Of a DNA stretch of 36,295 nucleotides, positions 7,409 to 16,134 are shown piece after piece (within the stretch, counting starts at the first letter, position 1; the number at the start of each line of letters is the position of its first letter). Source of the DNA: Anaerolineae bacterium (GTDB taxonomy: Bacteria; Chloroflexota; Anaerolineae; J036; Brachytrichaceae); NCBI GenBank assembly GCA_018500105.2, contig JAHBAL020000544.1, positions 1 through 36,295 of the forward strand. Direction: 5' to 3'. The notes under the pieces were generated by a model. It ran no database searches, was not told the origin of the DNA, and worked only from the letters and a program-made list of their open reading frames with translations. Position numbers and translations under genes: made by a program.

Positions 7409-8896
7409 GTGAGCTATTTTGCCCAACATCGTCGCTGGCTTTTCCTAAGCCTGAGTATGCTACTACTCGCGCTATTTCCGGCTTGTGGCACAGTCTCACC
7501 AGTGGCAACCTCTTTGCCCACCCCGCGAAACACATCAACGCCAATTCTGTTGCAGCGCCCTATTTATCGTCTAAATGTAACGCTCGATTATGAGCAAGGA
7601 TTAATTTCGGCGCAAGAGCGGGTGGAATTTGTCAACCCGGCCAATGTTGACCTACGCGAAATTAAATTCAATGTGCCGCCAGCGCGTCATGCTGGTGCAA
7701 TTAGCATTACCGACGCCCGAATTGCGGGGCAACCCAACGCGCTTTTGTTTAGCCAAGACAAAACCGTGCTGACGGTGCAATTGGCCGAGCCACTCCCGGT
7801 AGGCAAATCGTTAAACTTAGCATTTAATTTTACGCTGCGCTTGGCACGCCAAGAAGCCTCTTGGGGTATTGGCGGCGACGACACGGCACGCGGGCCAAAT
7901 AGCTTGATCGCAGGGCATTGGTATCTCATGCTCGCACCTTATCGCAATGGCGCATGGGACACGCCCGATTATTTCCCCGTCGGCGACTCATATACCGAAT
8001 CATTGGCCGATTATGAGGTGCTAATCATCGCCCCCAACAATGTCACTATCGCCGCGCCGGGATTTGTTAAAAAAGAAGATCGTCTGTGGCGCTACGAATT
8101 GAGCCGCGCTCGTGTATTTGCTTTTGCCGCCAGCAAAATCTACAAAGTGCGACAATCGCAGGCAGATGGCATTACCTATATTCATTATGGTTACCCAAAC
8201 CACGATGCGTTTGCCGACGATGTGCTGGTTACGGCTGAGCGAGCAGTCAAGCTGTTTAGCAAACTCTACGGCCCCTACCCCTACGACAAACTCATTTTGG
8301 TCGAGATTGACCGCGCCCAAGGCCAAGAATATAGCGGCATGGTGGCGCTGGGATCAGGTTTGTATGGCGGCTATTCGGGCAGCGGCGCACGGCACGACCT
8401 CATCTCATCCACCGCACACGAGGTGGCGCATCAGTGGTGGTATCACGTGGTGGGCAATGACCAAGTGCGCACGCCTTGGCTTGATGAGGCGTTTGCCCGC
8501 ATGGCCGAATATCGCTTTTACCAAACCTATTACCCGCAAGATGCCGATTGGTGGCTAAACTACTATATTAAAAGCCGCAACCCGCAAGGCCCGATAGATT
8601 TATCGCTGTCAGGCTATAAAGATGCGCTGGCCTATGTCAGTGCCATTTATCGGCGCGGCGTGGTCTTTTTGATCGAATTACGAAAATTGATGGGCGATGC
8701 GGCCTTCGATGCAGCCATTGGCGAATATTACGCCACCCAAACCTATAAATTGGCAAGCACCGACGCTTTTTTTGATGCAGTGGCAAGGCACACCGACCGC
8801 GACCTTAGCACATTGGTGCGCACCTATTTTGCCAATCCACCCAAATTGCCATGCAAGATCAGCGCAAATGCGCCAGACTGCCGAAAATTGAGTTAA
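7409..8896 (+). CDS. M1-family zinc metallopeptidase, secreted or lipid-anchored
   Basis: This 495-residue gluzincin peptidase is exported. A signal sequence (RRWLFLSLSMLLLALFPAC) ends in a lipobox-like FPAC, followed by a Ser/Thr/Pro-rich stretch. The zinc site is complete: HEVAH at 337-341 plus Glu360 exactly 18 residues later (WLDEAF), the HExxH-x18-E signature of M1. The exopeptidase GxMEN motif is replaced by EYSGMVALG, so aminopeptidase specificity is uncertain. It is shorter than full ERAP/PepN enzymes (about 850 residues) because it lacks the large C-terminal helical domain. The GTG start at 7409 is placed by the promoter immediately upstream. It ends 12 bp before a response regulator, so the peptidase and the two-component genes probably form one transcript. 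Confidence 0.85.
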   Translation: MSYFAQHRRWLFLSLSMLLLALFPACGTVSPVATSLPTPRNTSTPILLQRPIYRLNVTLDYEQGLISAQERVEFVNPANVDLREIKFNVPPARHAGAISITDARIAGQPNALLFSQDKTVLTVQLAEPLPVGKSLNLAFNFTLRLARQEASWGIGGDDTARGPNSLIAGHWYLMLAPYRNGAWDTPDYFPVGDSYTESLADYEVLIIAPNNVTIAAPGFVKKEDRLWRYELSRARVFAFAASKIYKVRQSQADGITYIHYGYPNHDAFADDVLVTAERAVKLFSKLYGPYPYDKLILVEIDRAQGQEYSGMVALGSGLYGGYSGSGARHDLISSTAHEVAHQWWYHVVGNDQVRTPWLDEAFARMAEYRFYQTYYPQDADWWLNYYIKSRNPQGPIDLSLSGYKDALAYVSAIYRRGVVFLIELRKLMGDAAFDAAIGEYYATQTYKLASTDAFFDAVARHTDRDLSTLVRTYFANPPKLPCKISANAPDCRKLS

Positions 8897-8908
8897 GATT
8901 AAGACGTT

Positions 8909-9598
8909 ATGCGAGTGTTATTAGCCGAAGATGACCGACGAATCGCTAGTTTTATTGTAAAAGGCCTGAAAGAAGAGGGTTATGTGGTCGAGCATGTACT
9001 CGACGGTGAAACGGCCCTCAATTTTGCCTTGGCCGAGCCAGATTACCCCTTCGATATCATTATTCTGGATGTGATGTTGCCCAAACGCGACGGCATGTCG
9101 GCGTGCCGCGAACTGCGCACCCGTGGCTTGCGCGGGCCGGTGCTCATGCTCACCGCAATGGGGAATCTCGATGACCGAGTGCGTGGCCTCGACAGCGGTG
9201 CAGACGATTATTTGGTCAAACCCTTTGCCTTCCCCGAATTATTGGCCCGATTACGAGCATTGTCGCGGCGTGTGCCCACCGCTGTGCCAACCTCATTGTT
9301 GCAGGTCGCCGACCTCACGCTCAATACCCAGTTGCGCACTGCCAACCGTGCAGGCCGCAATATCGAATTGAGCACCCGCGAATATCAACTGCTAGAATAT
9401 CTTATGCGGCAAGCTGGCAAACCCGTCAGCCGCACCATCTTGCTACAAGCCGTTTGGGGCTATGATTATGATGGCGCGTCGAATGTGGTTGATGTGTATG
9501 TTGGTTATTTGCGCCGCAAAATAGACGCAAACCCACAAGCCACTCCCCTCGTGCACACCATTCGTAGCGTCGGTTACAAAATTTCAGAAATGGCCTAG
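8909..9598 (+). CDS. OmpR/PhoB-family response regulator
   Basis: This 229-residue transcription factor is activated by phosphorylation. The receiver domain (1-120) has the acidic pair in LLAEDD, the phospho-acceptor Asp54 in IIILDVMLPKRDG, Thr82 and Lys104 in YLVKPF. The C-terminal winged helix (about 130-229) shows STREYQLLEYLMRQAGKPVSR, the VVDVYVGYLRRKID recognition helix and the HTIRSVGYKI hairpin. It lies 12 bp after the peptidase gene and upstream of its likely partner kinase, from which it is separated by a heptamer array. No Shine-Dalgarno is obvious. Target genes are unknown. Confidence 0.93.
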   Translation: MRVLLAEDDRRIASFIVKGLKEEGYVVEHVLDGETALNFALAEPDYPFDIIILDVMLPKRDGMSACRELRTRGLRGPVLMLTAMGNLDDRVRGLDSGADDYLVKPFAFPELLARLRALSRRVPTAVPTSLLQVADLTLNTQLRTANRAGRNIELSTREYQLLEYLMRQAGKPVSRTILLQAVWGYDYDGASNVVDVYVGYLRRKIDANPQATPLVHTIRSVGYKISEMA

Positions 9599-9604
9599 GA
9601 TTTC

Positions 9605-9660
9605 TAATGGTTAATGGTTAATGATTACTCGTTACTCATTACTCGTTACTCGTTACTCGT
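9605..9660 (+). repeat. Heptamer array between response regulator and kinase
   Basis: About eight direct heptamers drift from TAATGGT through TAATGAT to TACTCGT and TACTCAT. No inverted partner is present here. The array starts 6 nt after the regulator's stop. It is open in the kinase's frame, so it mimics an N-terminal extension of 23 residues. Confidence 0.85.
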
Positions 9661-9689
9661 TTGAATTTTTTAACTCGAACTTTTTTGTT

Positions 9690-11096
9690 ATGTTGAGCTT
9701 TACGCGCACGCTGCGGTTTCGATTGGCCTTGTGGTTTATGGCCGTATTGGGCGGGGCGATGGTGGTGTTGGGGGCGTTGATTTATTTTGGACTGCAACAG
9801 GCGCTGCTAAACAATGTAGATATCACCTTGCGAAATGCGGCAGTGCGCAGCGTCATTCCCAGCAATAACGACGCCGCAGACGATCAACTGCGCCGTTTGT
9901 CATTCATCAGCCTTGCGCCATCGCGGCTGCTCTCGCTCGATGGCACAATGTTGCAATTTGATGCCGCTTTTCCGGTAGATTTGCCAATTGCGCCAGATTT
10001 GCTCGGCATCATCCAAGCCGGCAATGCCCGCTTCGAGACACAGCCTTTGGGCAGTGTGGCATATCGGCTCTATTCTGCGCCGGTGAGTGTGAATGACGGC
10101 GTTAACAACACCCGTGTCGCAGCCGTGCAAGTGGTGCAATCGCTCGAAAATGAATACACAACCTTGGCCAATATGCGGCGGCTGTTCGGAATACTCATTT
10201 TGGTCACCCTGCCATTGGCGGGGCTAGGCGGGTGGTTTTTGGCGGGGCGAGCATTGGCCCCAATCGAGCATGTGCGGCGTGACGTGGCAAGCATTATCGG
10301 CAATGCCGACCTGTCGCAGCGGGTGAGCGAGGGGCTGCCCGACGACGAAGTGGGCAAATTGGCCCGCACTTTCGACGGGCTGCTGGCCCGCATTGAGGGC
10401 GCAATGTCCCGCGAGCGCCAATTTACCGCCGATGCCTCGCACGAATTGCGTTCACCATTGGCGGCGCTCAAAGGCGAGATTTCGGTTGCGCTCAATCGCC
10501 CGCGCTCGGCTGCCGAATACCGCGACACCTTGAGCGAATTAGAAACTTCGGTTGACGACATGACACATGTGGTCGAGGATTTGCTGACGCTGGCCCGCAC
10601 CAACAACGACACCAAACCGGCGGATCAGCCGATTGAAGTGGTGGAAATGGTGATGGGTGTGTGTGACCGAATGATGGTATTGGCGCACGAAAAATCGCTC
10701 GAATTGCGGGTAAAATTGAGCGCCGACCAGCCAGTGGTGACAGGCGACCGCTCGCAACTGACCCGCGTCGTCACCAATTTGGTAGATAACGCCATTCGCT
10801 ACACCCCTGCCGGCGGTGTGGTTGAAGTGCGCGTCAGCCGCAATGTCGCCCATGCGCTTGTCGAAGTGCAGGATACCGGCATCGGCATCGCGCCCGAACA
10901 CGCGCCGCACATCTTTGATCGGTTTTATCGCACCGACAGCGCCCGCTCACGCGAAAATGGCGGCACAGGGCTGGGTCTCGCCATTGCACAAGCCATCATG
11001 CAGCGTCATGGCGGCGATATCGGCGTGGCGAGTGAGGTCGGCGTTGGCACGCTGTTTACCGTGCGGCTACCATTGGTGGCCGACTTGACGGCGTAA
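9690..11096 (+). CDS. Sensor histidine kinase with HAMP domain
   Basis: The 468-residue membrane kinase pairs with the response regulator upstream. It has two membrane helices (about 12-35, FRLALWFMAVLGGAMVVLG, and about 165-190, LFGILILVTLPLAGLGGWFL) bracketing an extracytoplasmic sensor of about 130 residues. HAMP, HisKA and HATPase domains follow. The phospho-accepting residue is His251 in FTADASHELRSPLAALKGE. ATP-binding boxes are NLVDNAIRYTP (N), DTGIGIAPEH (G1), DRFYRTDSARSRENGGTG (F/G2) and GLGLAIAQAIMQRHGG. ATG 9690 (MLSFTRTLRFRLALW) is preferred. The in-frame ATG at 9621 would add residues translated from the heptamer array (ITRYSLLVTRYS). Confidence 0.92.
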   Translation: MLSFTRTLRFRLALWFMAVLGGAMVVLGALIYFGLQQALLNNVDITLRNAAVRSVIPSNNDAADDQLRRLSFISLAPSRLLSLDGTMLQFDAAFPVDLPIAPDLLGIIQAGNARFETQPLGSVAYRLYSAPVSVNDGVNNTRVAAVQVVQSLENEYTTLANMRRLFGILILVTLPLAGLGGWFLAGRALAPIEHVRRDVASIIGNADLSQRVSEGLPDDEVGKLARTFDGLLARIEGAMSRERQFTADASHELRSPLAALKGEISVALNRPRSAAEYRDTLSELETSVDDMTHVVEDLLTLARTNNDTKPADQPIEVVEMVMGVCDRMMVLAHEKSLELRVKLSADQPVVTGDRSQLTRVVTNLVDNAIRYTPAGGVVEVRVSRNVAHALVEVQDTGIGIAPEHAPHIFDRFYRTDSARSRENGGTGLGLAIAQAIMQRHGGDIGVASEVGVGTLFTVRLPLVADLTA

Positions 11097-11170
11097 TGAG
11101 GTATAGTTATAAAAATCGACGAACCCTCAGTTTGAGGCCGCACTCAATATAGATGCGACTTAAACCTCTC

Positions 11171-11212
11171 CAGAGATGGAATTTTTTTAGCCACTTCGAT
11201 CTCTGTTTTTTT
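11171..11212 (+). terminator. Possible intrinsic terminator after the kinase gene
   Basis: A 7-bp stem CAGAGAT/ATCTCTG (11171-11177 and 11199-11205) with a 21-nt loop is followed by seven T. The long loop makes it a weak candidate. Confidence 0.4.
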
Positions 11213-11266
11213 CGCACGACAGGCGAATTTGAGATTCGACCCAGACAACAATAGACAATAATAAAC

Positions 11267-12190
11267 GTGAAAATTCAGACGCTGATTCCCACCCTGTTCA
11301 TCATCCTTAATGTTACGGCATGCGGGCCACAAGCCGGCCCCGCGCCCGCGCCGCCAACGGCTGCCGCCAAACCTGCCTCGACGACCGCTGCGCCCGCACC
11401 AATGTCGCTCGACGAGTTGCCAATTTTGCCCAATATCAGCCCCAAAATGGTCGCCTTGTATAAAGCTGGGCTGGCGCAAGGCAATAACCCGCGTGTGTTC
11501 ACAAAATTGGGTGATTGTATGACCGACAACCCCGACTTTTTGCGCCCGCTGGCCGAAGGCAAAATCGAATGGGGCGATTATGCGGCGCTAAAGCGCGTGG
11601 TTGAGCAATTTAAGGGCGTGCCCGCCCGCACCGAGCAAGGCTGGCGCGATGACTCCTTTGCCACTACCACGCTTACTTCGGCGGGTGGGTTTAATGTGGC
11701 TGGGCCGCTCGATGCCACATGGGCCGACCCCAAGTGGTGCAAATCGGGCGAGCACCCGCTGGCCTGCGAATATCGCCTCGCCAAGCCGAGCATTGCCGTC
11801 ATTATGTTTGGCACAAACGACGTGACTGCCACCGAGCCGCCCGACTTTGAGCGCTATCTGCGCGACATTTTGGGCGAAACGCTCAAGCACAATATTGTGC
11901 CGTTGCTCAACACCTTTCCAGCACGTCCCGAAAATCCCGAAAAATCGCAATTGCTCAACCAGATCATACTGAAGGTGGGGCGCGAGTTAGACGTGCCGGT
12001 CATCAACTTTCAACGCGCCATCGCTGGCCTGCCCAACAAAGGCGTAAATCCAAATGACACGACCCATTTGTCGTTGCCCGCCGGTGCACGTGCCGATGTG
12101 TTCACGGCAGACGGGCTAAAAGGCGGCGCCAACATGCGCAATTTGGTCACGTTGCAGGCGCTAGATGCGGTTTTGCAGGCAGCGAAGTGA
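11267..12190 (+). CDS. SGNH/GDSL-like lipoprotein with Cys in the nucleophile position
   Basis: The 307-residue exported protein has a signal peptide ending in a lipobox (LNVTAC; Cys19) and an Ala/Pro-rich linker. An SGNH-hydrolase-like domain follows from about residue 50. Block I, normally GDS, reads LGDCMTDNP with Cys84. Block III is GTNDV (Gly182, Asn184), and the block V acid-base pair is Asp264/His267 in NDTTHLS. The set is complete if Cys replaces Ser as nucleophile. Family members act on ester or acyl substrates, often on polysaccharides or lipids; the substrate here is unknown. A GTG start at 11267 is used, because it begins the signal peptide at MKIQTLIP; no strong Shine-Dalgarno is seen. 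The next gene begins a compositionally different cassette. Confidence 0.75.
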   Translation: MKIQTLIPTLFIILNVTACGPQAGPAPAPPTAAAKPASTTAAPAPMSLDELPILPNISPKMVALYKAGLAQGNNPRVFTKLGDCMTDNPDFLRPLAEGKIEWGDYAALKRVVEQFKGVPARTEQGWRDDSFATTTLTSAGGFNVAGPLDATWADPKWCKSGEHPLACEYRLAKPSIAVIMFGTNDVTATEPPDFERYLRDILGETLKHNIVPLLNTFPARPENPEKSQLLNQIILKVGRELDVPVINFQRAIAGLPNKGVNPNDTTHLSLPAGARADVFTADGLKGGANMRNLVTLQALDAVLQAAK

Positions 12191-12246
12191 AAACAAATTT
12201 CATTCTGACCGTTAACTTATAATATCAACAATCAAATAGTTGGTGT

Positions 12247-12276
12247 TTGTGGTTAGATATTCTCTATATCTAAAAT
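12247..12276 (+). promoter_or_regulatory. Candidate promoter of the methyltransferase gene
   Basis: TTGTGG (12247-12252), an 18-bp spacer and TAAAAT (12271-12276) predict a start about 4 nt before the ATG at 12287. A second perfect TATAAT at 12218-12223 lacks a good -35 box. Which one is used cannot be decided from sequence. Confidence 0.4.
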
Positions 12277-12286
12277 TACTAAATTT

Positions 12287-15200
12287 ATGAAAAGCGGCAT
12301 GAACCCTTTACCGCTAACGGAATCAGTTGCTGGCACTCGTATTTATCAGTCGGCAGATGAAATAATAACTGCAAAAGATGCCTTAGCTTATCAGCATCTT
12401 TTGCTAAAAGCATGGCGCGAACTTCAACTGACAGCAGTATTGTCAATTAACGGTATTCCGACTGTTTATGTTCGTGACGATATAGAACCCGTCGAACCTC
12501 AAATAATTGCAGAATTACATCGCAAGTTTTGGAATCAGGGGTTAGCTACTATTTTTTTACTACGGGATACTAACCGAATCCGTGTATTTTCCGCAATGAA
12601 AACACCGATTGATCCAAAAACAGCAACAGAAAAAAACATAGAAAATGACCTTTTGGTTGAGGCAATCAATAACTCTACACAAGCTATTCAAGAAACACTC
12701 ATTCTTAAGATCGCAACAGGTCAATATTATGCTTCTAAGCCTGAATGGTTTGTTACAAATCAGGGGATTGATTCATATCTTTTGCGCAACCTTGAGGCTG
12801 TTCGTAACGAGTTGGTTGATGGCAAAGATGGCCTTAGTATTACCATTGCACACGCATTTTTGGGGAGAATTTTATTTGTTTGTTATTTATGCCATCGTGG
12901 AATTATTAACCTCGCCACTTATTTTCCAGATAAGGATTACGATCGATTACAAAGTTTACTTTCTAACCATGACGCGCTATATAACATACTCTTCCCTAAG
13001 CTAAAAGAAGAATTTAACGGCAGCATGTTTGATAACGATCTGTTTGAGGAAGGCAAAAAGATAAAACTACATCACCTTGAAGTTGTGCAAAGTTTCTTGA
13101 ATGGAGATGACGTTACGCGCCATCAAAAAACACTTGGAATATGGGCTTATGATTTTAGCTTCATTCCCATTGAGCTTATTAGCTCTATTTATGAGAAGTT
13201 TTTAGGTGCAGAAGATGATGGGCAACAAAAAAATTTAGGGGCTTACTATACACCGCGTTTCTTAGCTGAAATGACCCTTGACGTTGCATTAGAAGGTAGA
13301 GAAAATTATGATGGTTTGCGTTTCTTAGACCCAGCTTGTGGCTCAGGCATTTTTCTTGTTTTGATGTTTAACCGACTGGTCGCTGAGTGGAGATCAAAAC
13401 AACAAGAAGAAGGATTGCTTATTCAACAATCACAAGCGTTACGTGAAAGATTAAACTTGCTAAGGGGCGTAGATAAAAACCCAACTGCATGTCGAATTAC
13501 ATGTTTTAGCCTGTATGTTGCATATCTTGATCAGTTTAATCCACCAGATGTTCGAAAACATATGGAACAAACCGGTGAAAAGTTGCCAGCGCTTTTATAC
13601 TCTGACAAGCCCGACACAAAAAATTTATCGGTGGTCTGGGAACAAGATTTTTTTAATGTCGCAGATGAATGGCAAGGACAGTTTGACATTATTGTAGGAA
13701 ATCCGCCTTGGGTAGGACGCGGGACAAAACAAATTGCACAAGCATTTGTTGAAAAAACACCTGCATTGCTCTCACAAACAGGAAAAGCGACGCTTGTTGT
13801 TCCTTCAAAAATTTTACTTAACAAGACTGATAAGTTTCAATCTAAGTGGTTAGCGCTAGTAAGACTTGAAAAGGTCGTGCAGTTAGCTGATTACCGCTTC
13901 ATATTATTTAACGAAGCCAAAAGCCCAGCGACTATTATGCGCTTTATAAATACCCCGGCGCAGTTTAATCATAATATCGAATATGTAACACCCAAGGTGA
14001 CACCTACAGACTTGCGTAATGGTGTAATTAGTGTTTCTTCACAAGACCGTAAATGGATTCGCCAAACTCATGTGATGCAGGCTGCGAAACAAGGGATAGC
14101 CGGAGACACCTGGAAAATGTATTTGTGGGGAACGCCGCGTGACCAAAAGTTGTTGGCTTATTTATTAACATTTCCTAAATTAGAAGATCACATCGTTTTA
14201 CCAAGTAAGAATCGAAATAAAGAGTTACATCAGAGTTTTTGGCTAGCTGGTGTAGGATTTAAACCAACAAGTAAAAATGCGTCAGGGAAGTCTGACCGTG
14301 AACTGAAACCATTGGGGAATTGGCATCTAAATGATGAGTTTATTTCACATAAAGATATTAGGGGACTTTATTTTGTTCCCAATCAATTAACATCAACATT
14401 AGGCGAACACTTAACGACTACGAATAGCAGATTGGACGCACTTTATAGTAAACCGTCGGACAAAATTTTTGCCGCACCGTTAATTGTTTGGAATGGTGGA
14501 TTTACAGACGTTTCATTTTTTGATCGTAATGTGCGATTTCGAGATGCTTTGCATTCGATATCAGGGCCACCACAAGAAGAATCTAAGTTAATTTTTTTAA
14601 CAGCTTTTTTTCGATCCAAGTTAGCTAGGTATTTTATTTTTCATACAGCTGCTAGTCTTGGCATTGAACGTGATCAAGTTCACCTTCATGAAGCACTCCA
14701 ATTGCCGTTTTTATTACCTGAACATGAAGATGCTTTGCCAAACAGCCAAGTGTTGATGGATCAAATAGTTGCACAACTTTTAAAATTAAAATCTGAGGCT
14801 GAAAGAAGTGCAGATACAGTTAACAAAAGAATATCACCTTTAGACCCTATGAACTCAGGTGTTTTAAGCGGTTATCAAGAAACTCCATCGCAAATTTATC
14901 GTGAGTGGCGAGCCAGCTTAGTAAAAAAATCGCAGCAGGTGAAAGCGCAATTAGACCCTTTAATTTATCAGTATTTTGGTTTAACGAGTCAGGATATAGC
15001 TTTAGTGGAAGATACGTGTAATATTTTTGATAAGAGTGCTACACCATCTTCACTCGATTCAGCTAAATCTATTCCCACATTAAAAAATGTAGATGCACAA
15101 GGAATGCAAAGCTATGCAGATATGATAACCCAAACATTGAATGAGTGGACAAGTGGCGAAGTGCAAATATCTGCAACTGGGAGTAAAGACAATGAGACTG

Positions 15201-15472
15201 GCTTAGGACTTTTAGAACTCCGTCAGACAGTAAATGCCGAACCCTATACGATTAGTGCTTCTCCTCAGAATTTAGCTCGAAGTATGAATAAGTTGCAACA
15301 AATATCCCGCCAAAGAACGGGCATTTTAGAATATCAACATAGTGGTTGGTATTTTGATAATAATCGCATTATTATTGTTAAACCTGCCCGACTTGGGGAA
15401 TGGACACAGACAGCGGGACTCAATGATGCGGCTGAGATTTATGCTCATATTTCTATGGCACGCCAATCTTAA
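12287..15472 (+). CDS. Large N6-adenine DNA methyltransferase (Eco57I/type IIG-like) of a putative restriction-modification cassette
   Basis: The 1061-residue protein carries an amino-methyltransferase core. Motif X is LGAYYTPRFLAE (317 on), the SAM-binding motif I is FLDPACGSGIF (346 on), and catalytic motif IV is IVGNPPW (472-475). The order X-I-IV is that of gamma-class N6-adenine enzymes. Before it lies an alpha/beta domain (about 20-110; FWNQGLATIFLLRDTNRIRVF) and a helical region (YLLRNLEAVRNEL, AHAFLGRILFVCYL). After it come a probable target-recognition region (about 570-800) and a C-terminal domain ending in IIIVKPARLGEWTQ. No PD-(D/E)xK motif is evident in this chain. The nuclease may be the next gene, 5 bp downstream. 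The region is clearly richer in A/T than its neighbours, which suggests acquisition. ATG 12299 is an alternative start. Confidence 0.85.
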   Translation: MKSGMNPLPLTESVAGTRIYQSADEIITAKDALAYQHLLLKAWRELQLTAVLSINGIPTVYVRDDIEPVEPQIIAELHRKFWNQGLATIFLLRDTNRIRVFSAMKTPIDPKTATEKNIENDLLVEAINNSTQAIQETLILKIATGQYYASKPEWFVTNQGIDSYLLRNLEAVRNELVDGKDGLSITIAHAFLGRILFVCYLCHRGIINLATYFPDKDYDRLQSLLSNHDALYNILFPKLKEEFNGSMFDNDLFEEGKKIKLHHLEVVQSFLNGDDVTRHQKTLGIWAYDFSFIPIELISSIYEKFLGAEDDGQQKNLGAYYTPRFLAEMTLDVALEGRENYDGLRFLDPACGSGIFLVLMFNRLVAEWRSKQQEEGLLIQQSQALRERLNLLRGVDKNPTACRITCFSLYVAYLDQFNPPDVRKHMEQTGEKLPALLYSDKPDTKNLSVVWEQDFFNVADEWQGQFDIIVGNPPWVGRGTKQIAQAFVEKTPALLSQTGKATLVVPSKILLNKTDKFQSKWLALVRLEKVVQLADYRFILFNEAKSPATIMRFINTPAQFNHNIEYVTPKVTPTDLRNGVISVSSQDRKWIRQTHVMQAAKQGIAGDTWKMYLWGTPRDQKLLAYLLTFPKLEDHIVLPSKNRNKELHQSFWLAGVGFKPTSKNASGKSDRELKPLGNWHLNDEFISHKDIRGLYFVPNQLTSTLGEHLTTTNSRLDALYSKPSDKIFAAPLIVWNGGFTDVSFFDRNVRFRDALHSISGPPQEESKLIFLTAFFRSKLARYFIFHTAASLGIERDQVHLHEALQLPFLLPEHEDALPNSQVLMDQIVAQLLKLKSEAERSADTVNKRISPLDPMNSGVLSGYQETPSQIYREWRASLVKKSQQVKAQLDPLIYQYFGLTSQDIALVEDTCNIFDKSATPSSLDSAKSIPTLKNVDAQGMQSYADMITQTLNEWTSGEVQISATGSKDNETGLGLLELRQTVNAEPYTISASPQNLARSMNKLQQISRQRTGILEYQHSGWYFDNNRIIIVKPARLGEWTQTAGLNDAAEIYAHISMARQS

Positions 15473-15477
15473 AAACT

Positions 15478-16107
15478 ATGACTGATACCGCATCGTGGAT
15501 CCCTTTGTTTCCAGAAGAACAAATCCCTAAAATTTTCGAGGCAATTTTCCGATGCATGTCTGCGATCAAAAAGAAAACGCCTAATGAATTAGAGACATCG
15601 CTTAATAAGCGACTCGCCAAAAATTTGATGCGCGATCCACAAATGAGGAATAGCCCGCTTGATATTTCTCGAGAAATGATTACGGATGATGAATCTTCTG
15701 ATGCTGAAGGGCGATTAGATATTGTTTTTAAATACTCTACCGCAGAGGTTAAACCTTGGCCTTATTTTGCGCTTGAAGGAAAGCGATTACATGTGACATT
15801 TTCTTCTGGGAAAAAGAACCTTGTTTCAGAGTATCTTGGTCATCAAGGAATGATGTGTTTTATTACTGGACGATATGCGAAGGGTTTAAAGTCAGGGGCA
15901 ATGCTGGGTTACGTTTTTGATGGCGATATTTTAAAGGCACATAACGCAATTTCACGAAGTATGCAGAAAGAACACACAAAATTGTTAACTAAGCCACCGC
16001 ACCAATTATCTCCATCTAAATTTTTTTCTCATCCACAGGTCTCAGAAACATTTCACACACTTTCGCACGGGGATTTTCAGCTTTTTCATATATTAGTTGC
16101 CGTTTAA
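15478..16107 (+). CDS. Putative PD-(D/E)XK nuclease partner of the methyltransferase
   Basis: This 209-residue protein is AT-rich like the gene before it, from which it is separated by 5 bp, so the two are almost certainly co-transcribed. A nuclease-like core is visible. GRLDIVFKY gives Asp81, and YFALEGKRLHV gives Glu100-x-Lys102, matching D..ExK of PD-(D/E)XK enzymes. A conserved-looking block follows (YLGHQGMMCFITGRYAKG, then AMLGYVFDGD). The N-terminal 70 residues are mostly helical and charged (IKKKTPNELETSLNKRLAK). The natural reading is the restriction subunit of a two-gene restriction-modification or phage-defence system. A non-cutting accessory role is possible. Assignment rests on motif spacing only, without a database match. 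Confidence 0.65.
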   Translation: MTDTASWIPLFPEEQIPKIFEAIFRCMSAIKKKTPNELETSLNKRLAKNLMRDPQMRNSPLDISREMITDDESSDAEGRLDIVFKYSTAEVKPWPYFALEGKRLHVTFSSGKKNLVSEYLGHQGMMCFITGRYAKGLKSGAMLGYVFDGDILKAHNAISRSMQKEHTKLLTKPPHQLSPSKFFSHPQVSETFHTLSHGDFQLFHILVAV

Positions 16108-16134
16108 TCATATTACAAAAGGCAATTTTTAAGT

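Noticed and set aside
7347-7544. N-terminal extension of the Nudix regulator
   Set aside because: It runs through the divergent promoter and into the opposite gene; the domain starts at 7346.
12191-16134. Integrated phage or transposon carrying the methyltransferase cassette
   Set aside because: No integrase, transposase, tRNA target or terminal repeats were found at the borders; only composition suggests transfer.
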